Below are positions 39,748 to 48,405 of a DNA stretch of 64,000 nt, one piece after another. This stretch comes from an uncultured Bacteroidales bacterium (GTDB lineage: Bacteria; Bacteroidota; Bacteroidia; Bacteroidales; UBA932), in the NCBI GenBank assembly GCA_900320185.1, contig ONRD01000008.1:1-64000 (forward strand), written 5' to 3'. Each line of letters opens with the position of its first letter. The first letter of the stretch is position 1. The position numbers were made by a program, and so were the translations under genes. A model generated the notes under the pieces. The model was not told the origin of the DNA. It saw nothing but the letters and a program-made list of their open reading frames with translations, and ran no database searches.

Positions 39748-41853
39748 ATGATCAAGGCATTGAAACAGACTGTCCCTATCGTGATGGCACTATGCGCCAT
39801 CGTCTCGTGCGGCACGGCTTCGGGCGGCAGGGGCGCCGGGACGGCGTTTGCGGGCAACGCCCCGGCCCCAGGAGCATTCAGCGCCGTGACGGCTGATACC
39901 GGCCCTGCTACAGGCGGCAACCAGCCGCACATGACCCCGGATGCAAAGGAAGCAGGCGGTTACATTCCAGAACTGTACTTCGGAGGGGATGACCTTCCGG
40001 ACCTGGTAGCATGCCTTCCAGCCCCTCCGGAACCTGGGAGCGCCTGGTTCGCCTACGACAGTGCCCGCTATGAGTGGGGGAAATCGGCAAGGAGCGACCT
40101 GGCCCTGGCACACAGGGTCGAAAGGGACGCCGTCTGGGACCTGGACACTCTGCTGGCCATATTCAGCGAACCTTTCGGGATGGAACTCTCAAGGGAGAAG
40201 ACTCCCCGGATCCACAAGGTCTTCGTGGACGGAATCTCCACGATCGAGCAGATCAGGATCGCCCCGAAGGCCCACTTCCACCGCCAGCGTCCGTTCGTCC
40301 GCTATGGCGACCACCTTCTGACTGAATGGGAAGAAGCCGACCTGGCCGGCGAGGGTTCCTATCCGTCCGGCCACACCATAAGGGGCTGGAGCGCAGCCCT
40401 CATCCTCGCCGAAATCAATCCCGACGCAGCCGAGGCCCTTTTCAAGCGCGGCTGGGAATATGGAGAAAGCCGTGTCGTCGCCGGAGCCCACTGGCAGAGC
40501 GACGTGGACGCCAGCCGTCCGGCGGCGGACATAGGCTACTCGAAACTCCAGTCCAGCCCTGCATTCCGCTCGCAGATGGACCTGGCCAGGCAGGAATACC
40601 TTCAGCTGTCTTCCGGAACGGGAGTCTCACCGGTCCTGCGCGACACGGTTGTCCGGATCACCCTTCAAGGAGCGTCGTGCCCTTTCGCAAGCTTCGCAGA
40701 CTACGGAGTCTGGGTCCCGGGCGGAGAAGGGCCCCTGCGCGGGGTCATGGTCCTCCAGCACGGATGCACTATGGAGGCTTTCGGAATCACCAAGCCGTAC
40801 GACCTCCAGTACCAGGCCTTCGCCCGGAAATGGCATCTGGCCATCCTGGAAACCGCAATACACGGGGACTGCCATGTCTGGGCGCATCCTGAATCGGGGA
40901 GTGCCGCCGCCCTGATGAAAGTACTTTCAAAAGCAGGGGGGAAGACCGGACATCCCGAACTCGCAACGGTGCCATGGCTCATGTGGGGTCACTCCGGCGG
41001 CGGCCACTGGACCCTTGCGATGCTCCGGGACTACCCCGGGAGGATACTCGCCGCCGTCTCATATTCAGCGGCCTTCGATCCCCAATGGGACTATCCCGAA
41101 GCCGCCGCGCAGGTCCCCCTCCTGCTGCGCCATGCCGGGGCGGTGGATGAATTCGCCCTTTGCGAGACTACCGCACGCCACACCTTCGAAAAGCTCAGGG
41201 CGATGGACGCTCCGGTTTCGATAGTGTACAACCGCGGGGAGAACCACAACCTGAGCCACCTGCGGGAAATGATGATCCCTTTTTTCGAGGCCGCCCTTAG
41301 GGAAAGGCTTCCACGCAGGGAGGGAGAGCCCCTGCGGCCCGTCCGCACCGGCAGGACCTGGCTTGGCGACACACTCACGCTCATGGTGTTCCCCGAGAAG
41401 GGGTTCAAGGAAGACAAGTCTGCAATGTGCCGCTTCCCCGACAAGGAATCAGCCCTGGCCTGGCAGGAATATGCAATCAAGAACGAAGTGGCTGACAAGA
41501 CTCCGCCTCCCCCACCTGAGAGTGTGGAGCTCATAGCCTGCGTGGAGACTTCCACCGGAGAGGGTGAACTGACGGTCAGATGGCATGCCGAAGCCGACCC
41601 CGAATCGGGGATCGACCACTTCAACATCCATGTGGAAGGGGTGGGCGTCTTCCGCTTCCCGGAACAAGGAACATTCCAGACCTACGACCGGAACGGCGAC
41701 AACACCGTTCCTCCTTTCCCTCCCGCGACCGAGATTACGGTCCCGCTTCCCAAGGAAGGAGGGCCATCCGGAAAGATACGTGTCGAGGTGGAGACCGTCA
41801 GCGGGCACGGACGCCTTGTCTCCCGCAAGACAGGATGCACCGTCCGGCTCTGA
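39748..41853 (+). CDS. acid phosphatase - alpha/beta hydrolase fusion lipoprotein
   Basis: 701 aa, lipobox IVSC (Cys21), then a low-complexity Gly/Ala/Pro linker. Residues about 70-285 are a class A (PAP2-type) acid phosphatase with all three signature motifs: K174-x6-R181-P182, PSGHT (206-210) and SR-x5-H-x3-D (S241, R242, H248, D252). Residues about 300-510 are an alpha/beta hydrolase with nucleophile elbow GHSGG (Ser416) and a late His (GENHNLSH). The last 100 residues (ELTVRWHAEADPESGIDHFNIHVEG, in parts) look like a fibronectin type III domain. The two enzymes together suggest processing of a phosphorylated ester in the envelope. The gene heads a row with GH92 27 bases downstream. Confidence 0.85.
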   Translation: MIKALKQTVPIVMALCAIVSCGTASGGRGAGTAFAGNAPAPGAFSAVTADTGPATGGNQPHMTPDAKEAGGYIPELYFGGDDLPDLVACLPAPPEPGSAWFAYDSARYEWGKSARSDLALAHRVERDAVWDLDTLLAIFSEPFGMELSREKTPRIHKVFVDGISTIEQIRIAPKAHFHRQRPFVRYGDHLLTEWEEADLAGEGSYPSGHTIRGWSAALILAEINPDAAEALFKRGWEYGESRVVAGAHWQSDVDASRPAADIGYSKLQSSPAFRSQMDLARQEYLQLSSGTGVSPVLRDTVVRITLQGASCPFASFADYGVWVPGGEGPLRGVMVLQHGCTMEAFGITKPYDLQYQAFARKWHLAILETAIHGDCHVWAHPESGSAAALMKVLSKAGGKTGHPELATVPWLMWGHSGGGHWTLAMLRDYPGRILAAVSYSAAFDPQWDYPEAAAQVPLLLRHAGAVDEFALCETTARHTFEKLRAMDAPVSIVYNRGENHNLSHLREMMIPFFEAALRERLPRREGEPLRPVRTGRTWLGDTLTLMVFPEKGFKEDKSAMCRFPDKESALAWQEYAIKNEVADKTPPPPPESVELIACVETSTGEGELTVRWHAEADPESGIDHFNIHVEGVGVFRFPEQGTFQTYDRNGDNTVPPFPPATEITVPLPKEGGPSGKIRVEVETVSGHGRLVSRKTGCTVRL

Positions 41854-41880
41854 ACGTTAATCCCCTACAATACACATGAC

Positions 41881-44130
41881 ATGAACCACAAGACAATAAG
41901 CCTTTTGTCCGCAGCTGCCGCCTTGAGCCTTGCCTGCTCGACAGCGCGCACGCCGGTCCTACCTGACCCGGTGGACTGCGTCAATCCCTTGTGCGGAACG
42001 GCGTCCACCTATCATCTTTCCACCGGAAACACTTATCCTGCAGTGGCTTTGCCGTGGGGGACGCATTTCTGGACTCCCCAGACTGGAAGGAACGGAGACG
42101 GATGGACCTACACCTACTCAGCCACCCGTATCAGGGGATTCAAGCAGACCCACCAGCCAAGCCCGTGGATCAACGACTACGGCGCCTTCTCCATCATGCC
42201 TGTCACTACCGGACCGTTCATGGACGAGGAAAGGCGGCAGAGCTGGTTCTCGCACAAGGCGGAGACTGCCACTCCCTACTACTACAAAGTCTATCTGGCA
42301 GAACATGACGTGGTGGCGGAACTCGCACCTACCGAAAGGGCTGCCGCCTTCAGGTTCACCTACCCGGAAAGGGACACTTCCTACCTGGTGGTGGACGCCT
42401 ACTCCGGTGGCCACGTCGAGGTCGACATGGAACGCAACGTCATCAGCGGCTGCTCCACGGCCAACCACGGAGGGGTCGCCGACGGATTCGGGAACTGGTT
42501 CGTGATAGAGTCCGACACCCCCTTCTGCGTGCAGGAAGTGGAAGGAAGCATCGCCATGGTAGGGTTCAGGACAGTACGCGGACAGGAAGTCTGCCTGCGG
42601 GTCGCATCTTCATTCATAAGCCCGGAACAGGCCGTCACCAACCTCGGTGAACTCGGAGGAAGGACCATCGACGAGGTGGCCGGGGACGGCCGCAGCCGTT
42701 GGAATGAAGTGCTGGGCAGGATCAAGGCCGAAGACGACGACATCGACAACCTCAGGACATTCTACTCCTGCCTGTACCGTTCCCTGCTCTTTCCAAGGGA
42801 CCTGTCGGAAGTGGATGCCTCGGGGGAAAGGATCCACCGCAGCCCCTACGACGGAGGCATACACAAAGGCTACCTCTTCGGAGACACCGGGTTCTGGGAC
42901 ACCTTCAGGTGCCTGTTCCCTCTTCTCGACCTGGTCTATCCGGACCAGGAGGCCAAGATGCAGGAAGGCCTGGTCAACACCTGGCTCGAGAGCGGTTTCC
43001 TGCCGGAGTGGGCCAGCCCCGGGCACCGCGGCTGCATGGTGGGCAACAACTCCGCCTCGGTGGTGGCAGGCGCCTTCGTGAAAGGCATCAGGGGCCATGA
43101 CGCGGAGCAGCTGTGGAAGGCCGTGACGCACGGAGCCCACGCCGTCCATCCTTCAGTTTCCTCGACCGGAAGGCTCGGGTGGGAATACTACGATTCCCTC
43201 GGCTACGTACCTTGCGACGTCGGGATCAGGGAGAGCGCCGCACGCACCCTTGAATATTCCTACGACGACTGGTGCATCTACACCTTCGGCAAGGCGCTGG
43301 GGAAGAGCGAGGAGGAACTCGCCCCCTACGCGAAGGCGGCCCTCAACTACCGCAACCTCTTCGACCCCGCTTACAGGTTGATGGCTGGAAGGAAGGCGGA
43401 CGGAGAATTCGCAAGGCCCTTCAGCCCCCTCAAGTGGGGAGGCGACTTCACCGAAGGAAACAGCCTGCACTACACCTGGAGCGTGTTCCACGACCCGGAC
43501 GGTCTCGTCGAGCTGATGGGCGGAGAAGAAGGCTTCACGGCGAAACTCGACAGCATATTCACCATCCCGCCCCTGTACGATGACAGCTACTACGGAGGCA
43601 CCATCCACGAGATACGCGAGATGCAGGTGATGAACATGGGCAACTACGCCCACGGGAACCAGCCGATCCAGCACATGCTCTACCTCTACGACTGGGGAGG
43701 GCAGCCATGGAAGGCCCAGCAGCGCATCCGGGAAGTCATGGACAAGTTCTACAACTCCAACTTCGACGGTTACTGCGGAGACGAGGACAACGGCCAGACA
43801 TCCGCCTGGTACGTGTTCTCCGCAATGGGATTCTACCCGGTCTGCCCCGCGTCGGATGAATATGCCATCGGCACTCCCCTGTTCAAGAAAGTCACCATCA
43901 CATTCCCCGACGGGAAGAAGACCGTCCTCAGCGCCCCCGGCAACTCCAGGGACAATTTCTACATAGACGCCGTCAAGCTCGACGGCAAGAGATGGGACAA
44001 GGACTTCTTCACTCACAGGGACCTTTCCTCAGGCGTCCGCATCACCTACTCCATGAGCCCGGACCCGAACAAGGAAAGAGGGACGGCGGTGAAGGACAGG
44101 CCGTACTCGTTCTCGAGGGACAGGGACTGA
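41881..44130 (+). CDS. GH92 alpha-mannosidase, probably alpha-1,2
   Basis: 749 aa lipoprotein (SLACS). The beta-sandwich begins VDCVNPLCGTASTYHLSTGNTYPAVALPWG (in parts), followed by the (alpha/alpha)6 domain of GH92 calcium-dependent exo-mannosidases. By comparison with the characterised BT3990 as I remember it, the acid is Glu525 (GDFTEGN), the base pair Asp634/Asp636 (GDEDNG), and His576-Glu577 (TIHEI) matches the pair linked to alpha-1,2 specificity. GNQP near 592 replaces the more common GNEP. The substrate is likely mannan or N-glycan. Confidence 0.92.
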   Translation: MNHKTISLLSAAAALSLACSTARTPVLPDPVDCVNPLCGTASTYHLSTGNTYPAVALPWGTHFWTPQTGRNGDGWTYTYSATRIRGFKQTHQPSPWINDYGAFSIMPVTTGPFMDEERRQSWFSHKAETATPYYYKVYLAEHDVVAELAPTERAAAFRFTYPERDTSYLVVDAYSGGHVEVDMERNVISGCSTANHGGVADGFGNWFVIESDTPFCVQEVEGSIAMVGFRTVRGQEVCLRVASSFISPEQAVTNLGELGGRTIDEVAGDGRSRWNEVLGRIKAEDDDIDNLRTFYSCLYRSLLFPRDLSEVDASGERIHRSPYDGGIHKGYLFGDTGFWDTFRCLFPLLDLVYPDQEAKMQEGLVNTWLESGFLPEWASPGHRGCMVGNNSASVVAGAFVKGIRGHDAEQLWKAVTHGAHAVHPSVSSTGRLGWEYYDSLGYVPCDVGIRESAARTLEYSYDDWCIYTFGKALGKSEEELAPYAKAALNYRNLFDPAYRLMAGRKADGEFARPFSPLKWGGDFTEGNSLHYTWSVFHDPDGLVELMGGEEGFTAKLDSIFTIPPLYDDSYYGGTIHEIREMQVMNMGNYAHGNQPIQHMLYLYDWGGQPWKAQQRIREVMDKFYNSNFDGYCGDEDNGQTSAWYVFSAMGFYPVCPASDEYAIGTPLFKKVTITFPDGKKTVLSAPGNSRDNFYIDAVKLDGKRWDKDFFTHRDLSSGVRITYSMSPDPNKERGTAVKDRPYSFSRDRD

Positions 44131-44298
44131 GGGCGACGCCCTGGGCCCCCTGTCTACAAGGGGCGATGATTGATTGTCGGGACACAAGGTCCGAACGGTA
44201 CGATAGTTGATAACTACTCCGGTCGGGGCAGCCCTGACGGACCCGGTAAAGGAAAGACGGGCCGCCCTGCAACAAGAAACAATTCTATTATCTGAAAA

Positions 44299-44850
44299 AT
44301 GGAAAAACTCAACCATCCGGCTATCCTGGTCGTCGACATGCTCAACGACTTCGTCACAGGCGCACTCGGCTGTGACCGTGGAAGGGCGATAGTCCCCGCT
44401 ACAGCACGTCTCCTCAACGCTGCCCGTGAAAAGGGCGTTCCGGTTATCTTCTGCAACGACGCCCACATCAAGGGAATCGACCGCGAGCTGAAAATCTGGG
44501 GCGACCATGCCATCGCCGGCACTCCGGGAGCCGAAGTGATCCCTGAACTGGGGCTCTGCGACAAGGACTACGTGGTCCCCAAGAGGCGCTACAGCGGCTT
44601 CTTCCAGACCGACCTTGACATCCTGCTCAAGGAACTCGGAGTACAGACCGTGATCATCACCGGCCTCCACACGCATATGTGCTGCCGCCACACCTCAGCC
44701 GATGCTTTCTGCCTCGGCTACGATGTCGTCGTCGCCAAGGAGGCTACCAACTCTTTCACGGAGGAAGATTACCTGGGCGGCCTCGCCTACCTGAAGACCT
44801 GCTACGGAGCCGACGCCTATTCGAACGACGAACTGATCGCCGCATTCTGA
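44299..44850 (+). CDS. cysteine hydrolase, nicotinamidase/isochorismatase family
   Basis: 183 aa. The fold signature is ILVVDMLNDFVTG (catalytic Asp), a Lys in the middle (PKRRYSGFFQTDLDILL) and the nucleophile region VIITGLHTHMCCRHTSADAF with Cys in HMCC. These are amidohydrolases of small amides such as nicotinamide. It follows GH92 after 168 bases that contain GC-rich hairpins but no clear terminator. Its 3' end overlaps the convergent GH78-like gene by 34 bases. Confidence 0.87.
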   Translation: MEKLNHPAILVVDMLNDFVTGALGCDRGRAIVPATARLLNAAREKGVPVIFCNDAHIKGIDRELKIWGDHAIAGTPGAEVIPELGLCDKDYVVPKRRYSGFFQTDLDILLKELGVQTVIITGLHTHMCCRHTSADAFCLGYDVVVAKEATNSFTEEDYLGGLAYLKTCYGADAYSNDELIAAF

Positions 44851-47009
44851 TCCTTCAGGCGGAAACCTTCGGGAAGCACTATCTCCGCCTCCATGTTGGC
44901 GGGAAGATCCACGGACACGCTGCGCTCCTGCGGCGTGTCCTTTATTTCCATGAATATGGTGCCGCGGATGGTGGGTATCGACATCCGTGCATGCTCCAGG
45001 CCTCCCGGCTGAGGCTTTACGAGCACCTTGGAGAATCCCGGTTCCAGAGGGCTCACACCCATCAGCCGGAAAGGGATGACATTGCCGGGAGCCGCACCCC
45101 AAAGATGGTTCCAGTCCTGGTTCGGCTTGAAAGAATCGTCCCAGGCCTCGAGAGTGATGGTAGAGCCTGCCCTCAGCATGTTGAACCAGCTTCTCTTGGA
45201 TGTGCCGGTCATCAGGTCCAGGGCCTCTGCCGCAGCACCGCCCTCATAGAGGGCTTCGAGAAGGAACTGCGCTCCGTACACGCTGCAGGCCATCCCTCTT
45301 GAAAGGATGAACCTTGTCACCGGAGCCTTGTACTTTTCCGGGACCAGGCCGAACAGGAGGGCGAACATGTTGGTGTGGAGGGAAGCATGGGTGGTCCCCT
45401 CTCCGTCCACATAGCGCTTCTGCTTCCTGTCGAAGAACTGCCTGTTGAATGCCTTGCGGAGCCTTTCAGCCTTTGCGGACAGCTCGGACGCATCGCCGTC
45501 CCTTCCTGTAACCTCCGCGATCCTGGCCATCAGGGACAGGGCCCTGTAGGCGTAGGCATTCACGACCGCATTGTAGTCGGTGTACACGAAGCCGTCATCC
45601 TCCCCTCCGGTACCGGCGGCCAGGCCGGTCCCGCCTGAATGGGGCCAGTCGACGATGTCGCGGACCTTCTCCCTGCGGCGGATGGACTTCAGGAATGCCT
45701 CGTCCTGACCTTCCGACGTGGTCACAAGGCCGTTGGCGGCCACAAGGGATTCCAGGCAATGCGCCCTCAGCACATCGTAGTCACGGTTGAGGAGCCTGGA
45801 ATCTCCTGTGTAGAGGTAGTCGTTCCAGGCTATGAGCACCGACTGGAGGATCCACTCCGTCGGCCATGTAGGATGCTCCAGAAGGTATTCGAGCGTACGT
45901 CTGGACAGGGTGTACTCCCTGTCGGCCCCGTAATGGCACAGCTGGCTGATCAGCGCGTCGGCCTCATAGGGGATCCTCTCGCGGTCACCGTCCACGAACA
46001 AACCGGTGAAGGAAGTCGCCTTGACCGAATACCTGCACAATTCCCAGACCTGGTCCAGGACCGGGTCGCTGCTGCCGAAGGAAGCGGCAGCGTCGTCAAA
46101 AGGATAGCTTACGGCTTCGCGGACAGCGTCGGAGGGCACGAAGGGTCCGCGATAGCCTTCGATCTCGCAGTAGCGGAACGGGACTACTTCGCCGATGAAG
46201 GCGGGCATGAGGACCGCTCCCGGACTGGTGTTCCGCCGGTCAGGCTTGTTGACAAGGCGGTATGTATGCGTCCCTTTCCGCAAGGGCAGCACATTCCTGC
46301 GATAGCGCACGCTCGTCGTCGGCTTGCGCATCACCCTTCCGTCCTGAAGCCTCTCCCCGATGTGTACCACCACAGTGTCGGCTCCGGTATCCGAGGACAA
46401 GGTAAGGAGGAGCTGCCCGAAAGCGTCCCTCCCGAAATCCAGCACCTTCACTCCGCCCGAATCCTCCAGGAGCGAGGGGGACTGCCTTTCCTTCACCAAA
46501 GGGCAGGCCGGGGTTGCATATTCCTCGAGGGAACCTGCCGTCATGAAGGACTTGGCGGCAGACCACTCGCTCTCCCCTCCGGTATCGGTTTTCACCTTCA
46601 CCTTCCAGTAATATACCTTTGACGGTTCCAGCAGCGCCCCGCCGTAAGGAACGGCCACGGAACCGGCTCCGTCCACCCAGCCGCTGTCCCACACGTCACC
46701 CTCGGAAGCGGCTGCCTTCTGGGAAGAGGAGGACATGACGACCCTCCATGAGGTCTGGCGCGATGGCGCCCTGCCCGGCACCACCCAGCTCAATGACGGC
46801 CTGGAAGAACGGATACGCACCACCTGGAACCGATCCTGCCCGGCCGCGGTGACCTCGGGAAGCGACAGGTCGGTCGCATAGCCCCCGCACCATACGGTTT
46901 CCGTGTCGGTGACAAGGTCCGTACGAAGGCCTTCGGGCCGCTGGGCGTACAGGAGCGGACAAACAAGCGACACCAGGAACTGAGTTATGAAAATGGATAC
47001 TTTCTGCAT
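44817..47009 (-). CDS. GH78-like alpha-L-rhamnosidase family protein
   Basis: 730 aa with a signal peptide (MQKVSIFITQFLVSLVCPLLYAQ). A Bac_rhamnosid N-terminal beta domain (residues 70-160, SWRVVMSSSSQKAAASEGDVWDSGWV, in parts; VYYWKVKVKT) leads to the catalytic barrel with LFVDGDRERIPYEAD near 350, where the Glu of DRER is the likely acid. The C-terminal domain is NVIPFRLMGVSPLEPGFSKVLVKPQPG (in parts). It is transcribed divergently from the GH99-like gene. Confidence 0.83.
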   Translation of the reverse strand: MQKVSIFITQFLVSLVCPLLYAQRPEGLRTDLVTDTETVWCGGYATDLSLPEVTAAGQDRFQVVRIRSSRPSLSWVVPGRAPSRQTSWRVVMSSSSQKAAASEGDVWDSGWVDGAGSVAVPYGGALLEPSKVYYWKVKVKTDTGGESEWSAAKSFMTAGSLEEYATPACPLVKERQSPSLLEDSGGVKVLDFGRDAFGQLLLTLSSDTGADTVVVHIGERLQDGRVMRKPTTSVRYRRNVLPLRKGTHTYRLVNKPDRRNTSPGAVLMPAFIGEVVPFRYCEIEGYRGPFVPSDAVREAVSYPFDDAAASFGSSDPVLDQVWELCRYSVKATSFTGLFVDGDRERIPYEADALISQLCHYGADREYTLSRRTLEYLLEHPTWPTEWILQSVLIAWNDYLYTGDSRLLNRDYDVLRAHCLESLVAANGLVTTSEGQDEAFLKSIRRREKVRDIVDWPHSGGTGLAAGTGGEDDGFVYTDYNAVVNAYAYRALSLMARIAEVTGRDGDASELSAKAERLRKAFNRQFFDRKQKRYVDGEGTTHASLHTNMFALLFGLVPEKYKAPVTRFILSRGMACSVYGAQFLLEALYEGGAAAEALDLMTGTSKRSWFNMLRAGSTITLEAWDDSFKPNQDWNHLWGAAPGNVIPFRLMGVSPLEPGFSKVLVKPQPGGLEHARMSIPTIRGTIFMEIKDTPQERSVSVDLPANMEAEIVLPEGFRLKDQNAAISSSFE

Positions 47010-47078
47010 GGCGGAAAATGTTTAATTACCGTGGGAGCGGACATGGGACTGAACCCCTGGAGCAAAGTCCGTCCATCC

Positions 47079-47110
47079 CAAAGGTAATCATTATTCCCGT
47101 CAAGTCCCAA
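47079..47110 (-). promoter_or_regulatory. promoter of the GH78-like gene
   Basis: On the minus strand, TTG (47110-47108), 21 bases, TACCTTTG (47086-47079). Start of transcription near 47072, about 60 bases before the ATG. Confidence 0.6.
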
Positions 47111-47161
47111 GGGTGACCGGCCATTTTGCCGTCATTTCTACAAAGAGTAAAGGGTTTTTGT

Positions 47162-47169
47162 TATATTTG
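47162..47169 (+). promoter_or_regulatory. -7 element of the GH99-like operon
   Basis: TATATTTG, 46 bases upstream of the ATG at 47215. No TTTG with normal spacing was found. Confidence 0.5.
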
Positions 47170-47214
47170 TCTATCGCCACATCCTGGAACAGATTTTAAT
47201 ACATAACGATTCTC

Positions 47215-48387
47215 ATGAAAAAATCCTTGATCGCCTTGGCCTGCATCCTCGCCCTGGGCATCTGCGCAAAGGCGCAGCAGAAACAAAAGTACGACGTAGC
47301 AGCCTACCTGTATCCGGCATACGCCTATAACGATCCGCGTCTCCGTCCCTTCTGGCCGTCGGGGATGGGTGAATGGGAGACAGTGATGACCATGCAGCAG
47401 CGGAATCCCGGCCACTACTGGAACCGGAAGCCCCTGTGGGGTCCTGTCAACGAAGCCGACCCGGCAGTGATGGAAATGGAGATCGAACAGGCAACCCGCC
47501 ACGGGGTCAACGTCTTCATCTTCGACTGGTACTGGTTCGACGGAAGGCCGTTCATGGAGACGACCCTCACGGAAGGCTTCCTGAAGGCGGCCAACAAGGA
47601 CAAGATGAGTTTCTACCTCATGTGGGCCAACCACAATGTGGAAAACTACTGGGACACCAGGATCTCGTACCTGGGAGAACACAACATCATCTGGAAAGGT
47701 GGAGTGGACAGGGAAGAATTCGAAAAGATCTGCCGCAGGAACATCGAGATGTTCTTCAAGCAGCCCAACTACTACAAGATCGACGGCAAGCCCGTGTTCA
47801 TGATCTACGAGGTTAGCACCTTCATCGAAGGCCTCGGCGGAGTGGACCAGGCCGTGGACGCCCTGAAATGGTTCCGCAAAGAGGTCAAGAAGGCAGGCTT
47901 CCCGGACCTTGAACTCCAGTTCACCATGTGGGATTCCCAGTTCAACTACAGCGGCTTCGACGCGGCCAAGACCGAGCGTCCAAGGGATGCGTTCATGAAG
48001 CAGCTCGGATTCAACAGCATGTCGCACTACCAGTTCTGCCACTTCATCAATGTCGATGACGACTACCAGAAGATCCTGGACCAGGCGTACAAGGAATGGG
48101 ACAGGCTGGAGACCGAATTCACCCTGCCGTATTATCCCCATGTCAGCATCGGCTGGGACAACAGCCCCAGGACAAAGGTAAGCGCCGTGTCGAGGGACAA
48201 CACTCCGGAACGGTTCGAAGGCGCCCTGCGCAAGGCGAAGGCCTGGCTTGACGCCCGCCCCAAACACCACCCGCTCATCACCATCAACTCCTGGAACGAG
48301 TGGACGGAGACCAGCTACCTTGAGCCCGACGACAAGTACGGCTACGGCTATCTGGAGGCCGTCAGGAAAGTATTCGTGGAAGAGTAA
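47215..48387 (+). CDS. GH99-like / WbsX-family secreted protein
   Basis: 390 aa with a signal peptide (MKKSLIALACILALGICAKAQ). VAAYLYPAYAYNDPRLRPFWPSGMGEW (in parts), HGVNVFIFDWYWFDGRPFMETTL (in parts) and the C-terminal INSWNEWTETSYLEPDDKYGYGYLEAV (in parts) are the marks of the WbsX/GH99-like family. The Trp-rich barrel and the SWNEW(T)E motif suggest a glycosidase with acidic residues at the strand ends. GH99 enzymes are endo-mannosidases; the activity of this branch is less sure. It is the first gene of a three-gene plus-strand operon. Confidence 0.85.
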   Translation: MKKSLIALACILALGICAKAQQKQKYDVAAYLYPAYAYNDPRLRPFWPSGMGEWETVMTMQQRNPGHYWNRKPLWGPVNEADPAVMEMEIEQATRHGVNVFIFDWYWFDGRPFMETTLTEGFLKAANKDKMSFYLMWANHNVENYWDTRISYLGEHNIIWKGGVDREEFEKICRRNIEMFFKQPNYYKIDGKPVFMIYEVSTFIEGLGGVDQAVDALKWFRKEVKKAGFPDLELQFTMWDSQFNYSGFDAAKTERPRDAFMKQLGFNSMSHYQFCHFINVDDDYQKILDQAYKEWDRLETEFTLPYYPHVSIGWDNSPRTKVSAVSRDNTPERFEGALRKAKAWLDARPKHHPLITINSWNEWTETSYLEPDDKYGYGYLEAVRKVFVEE

Positions 48388-48405
48388 CCCCAATAGGCAC
48401 ACACA

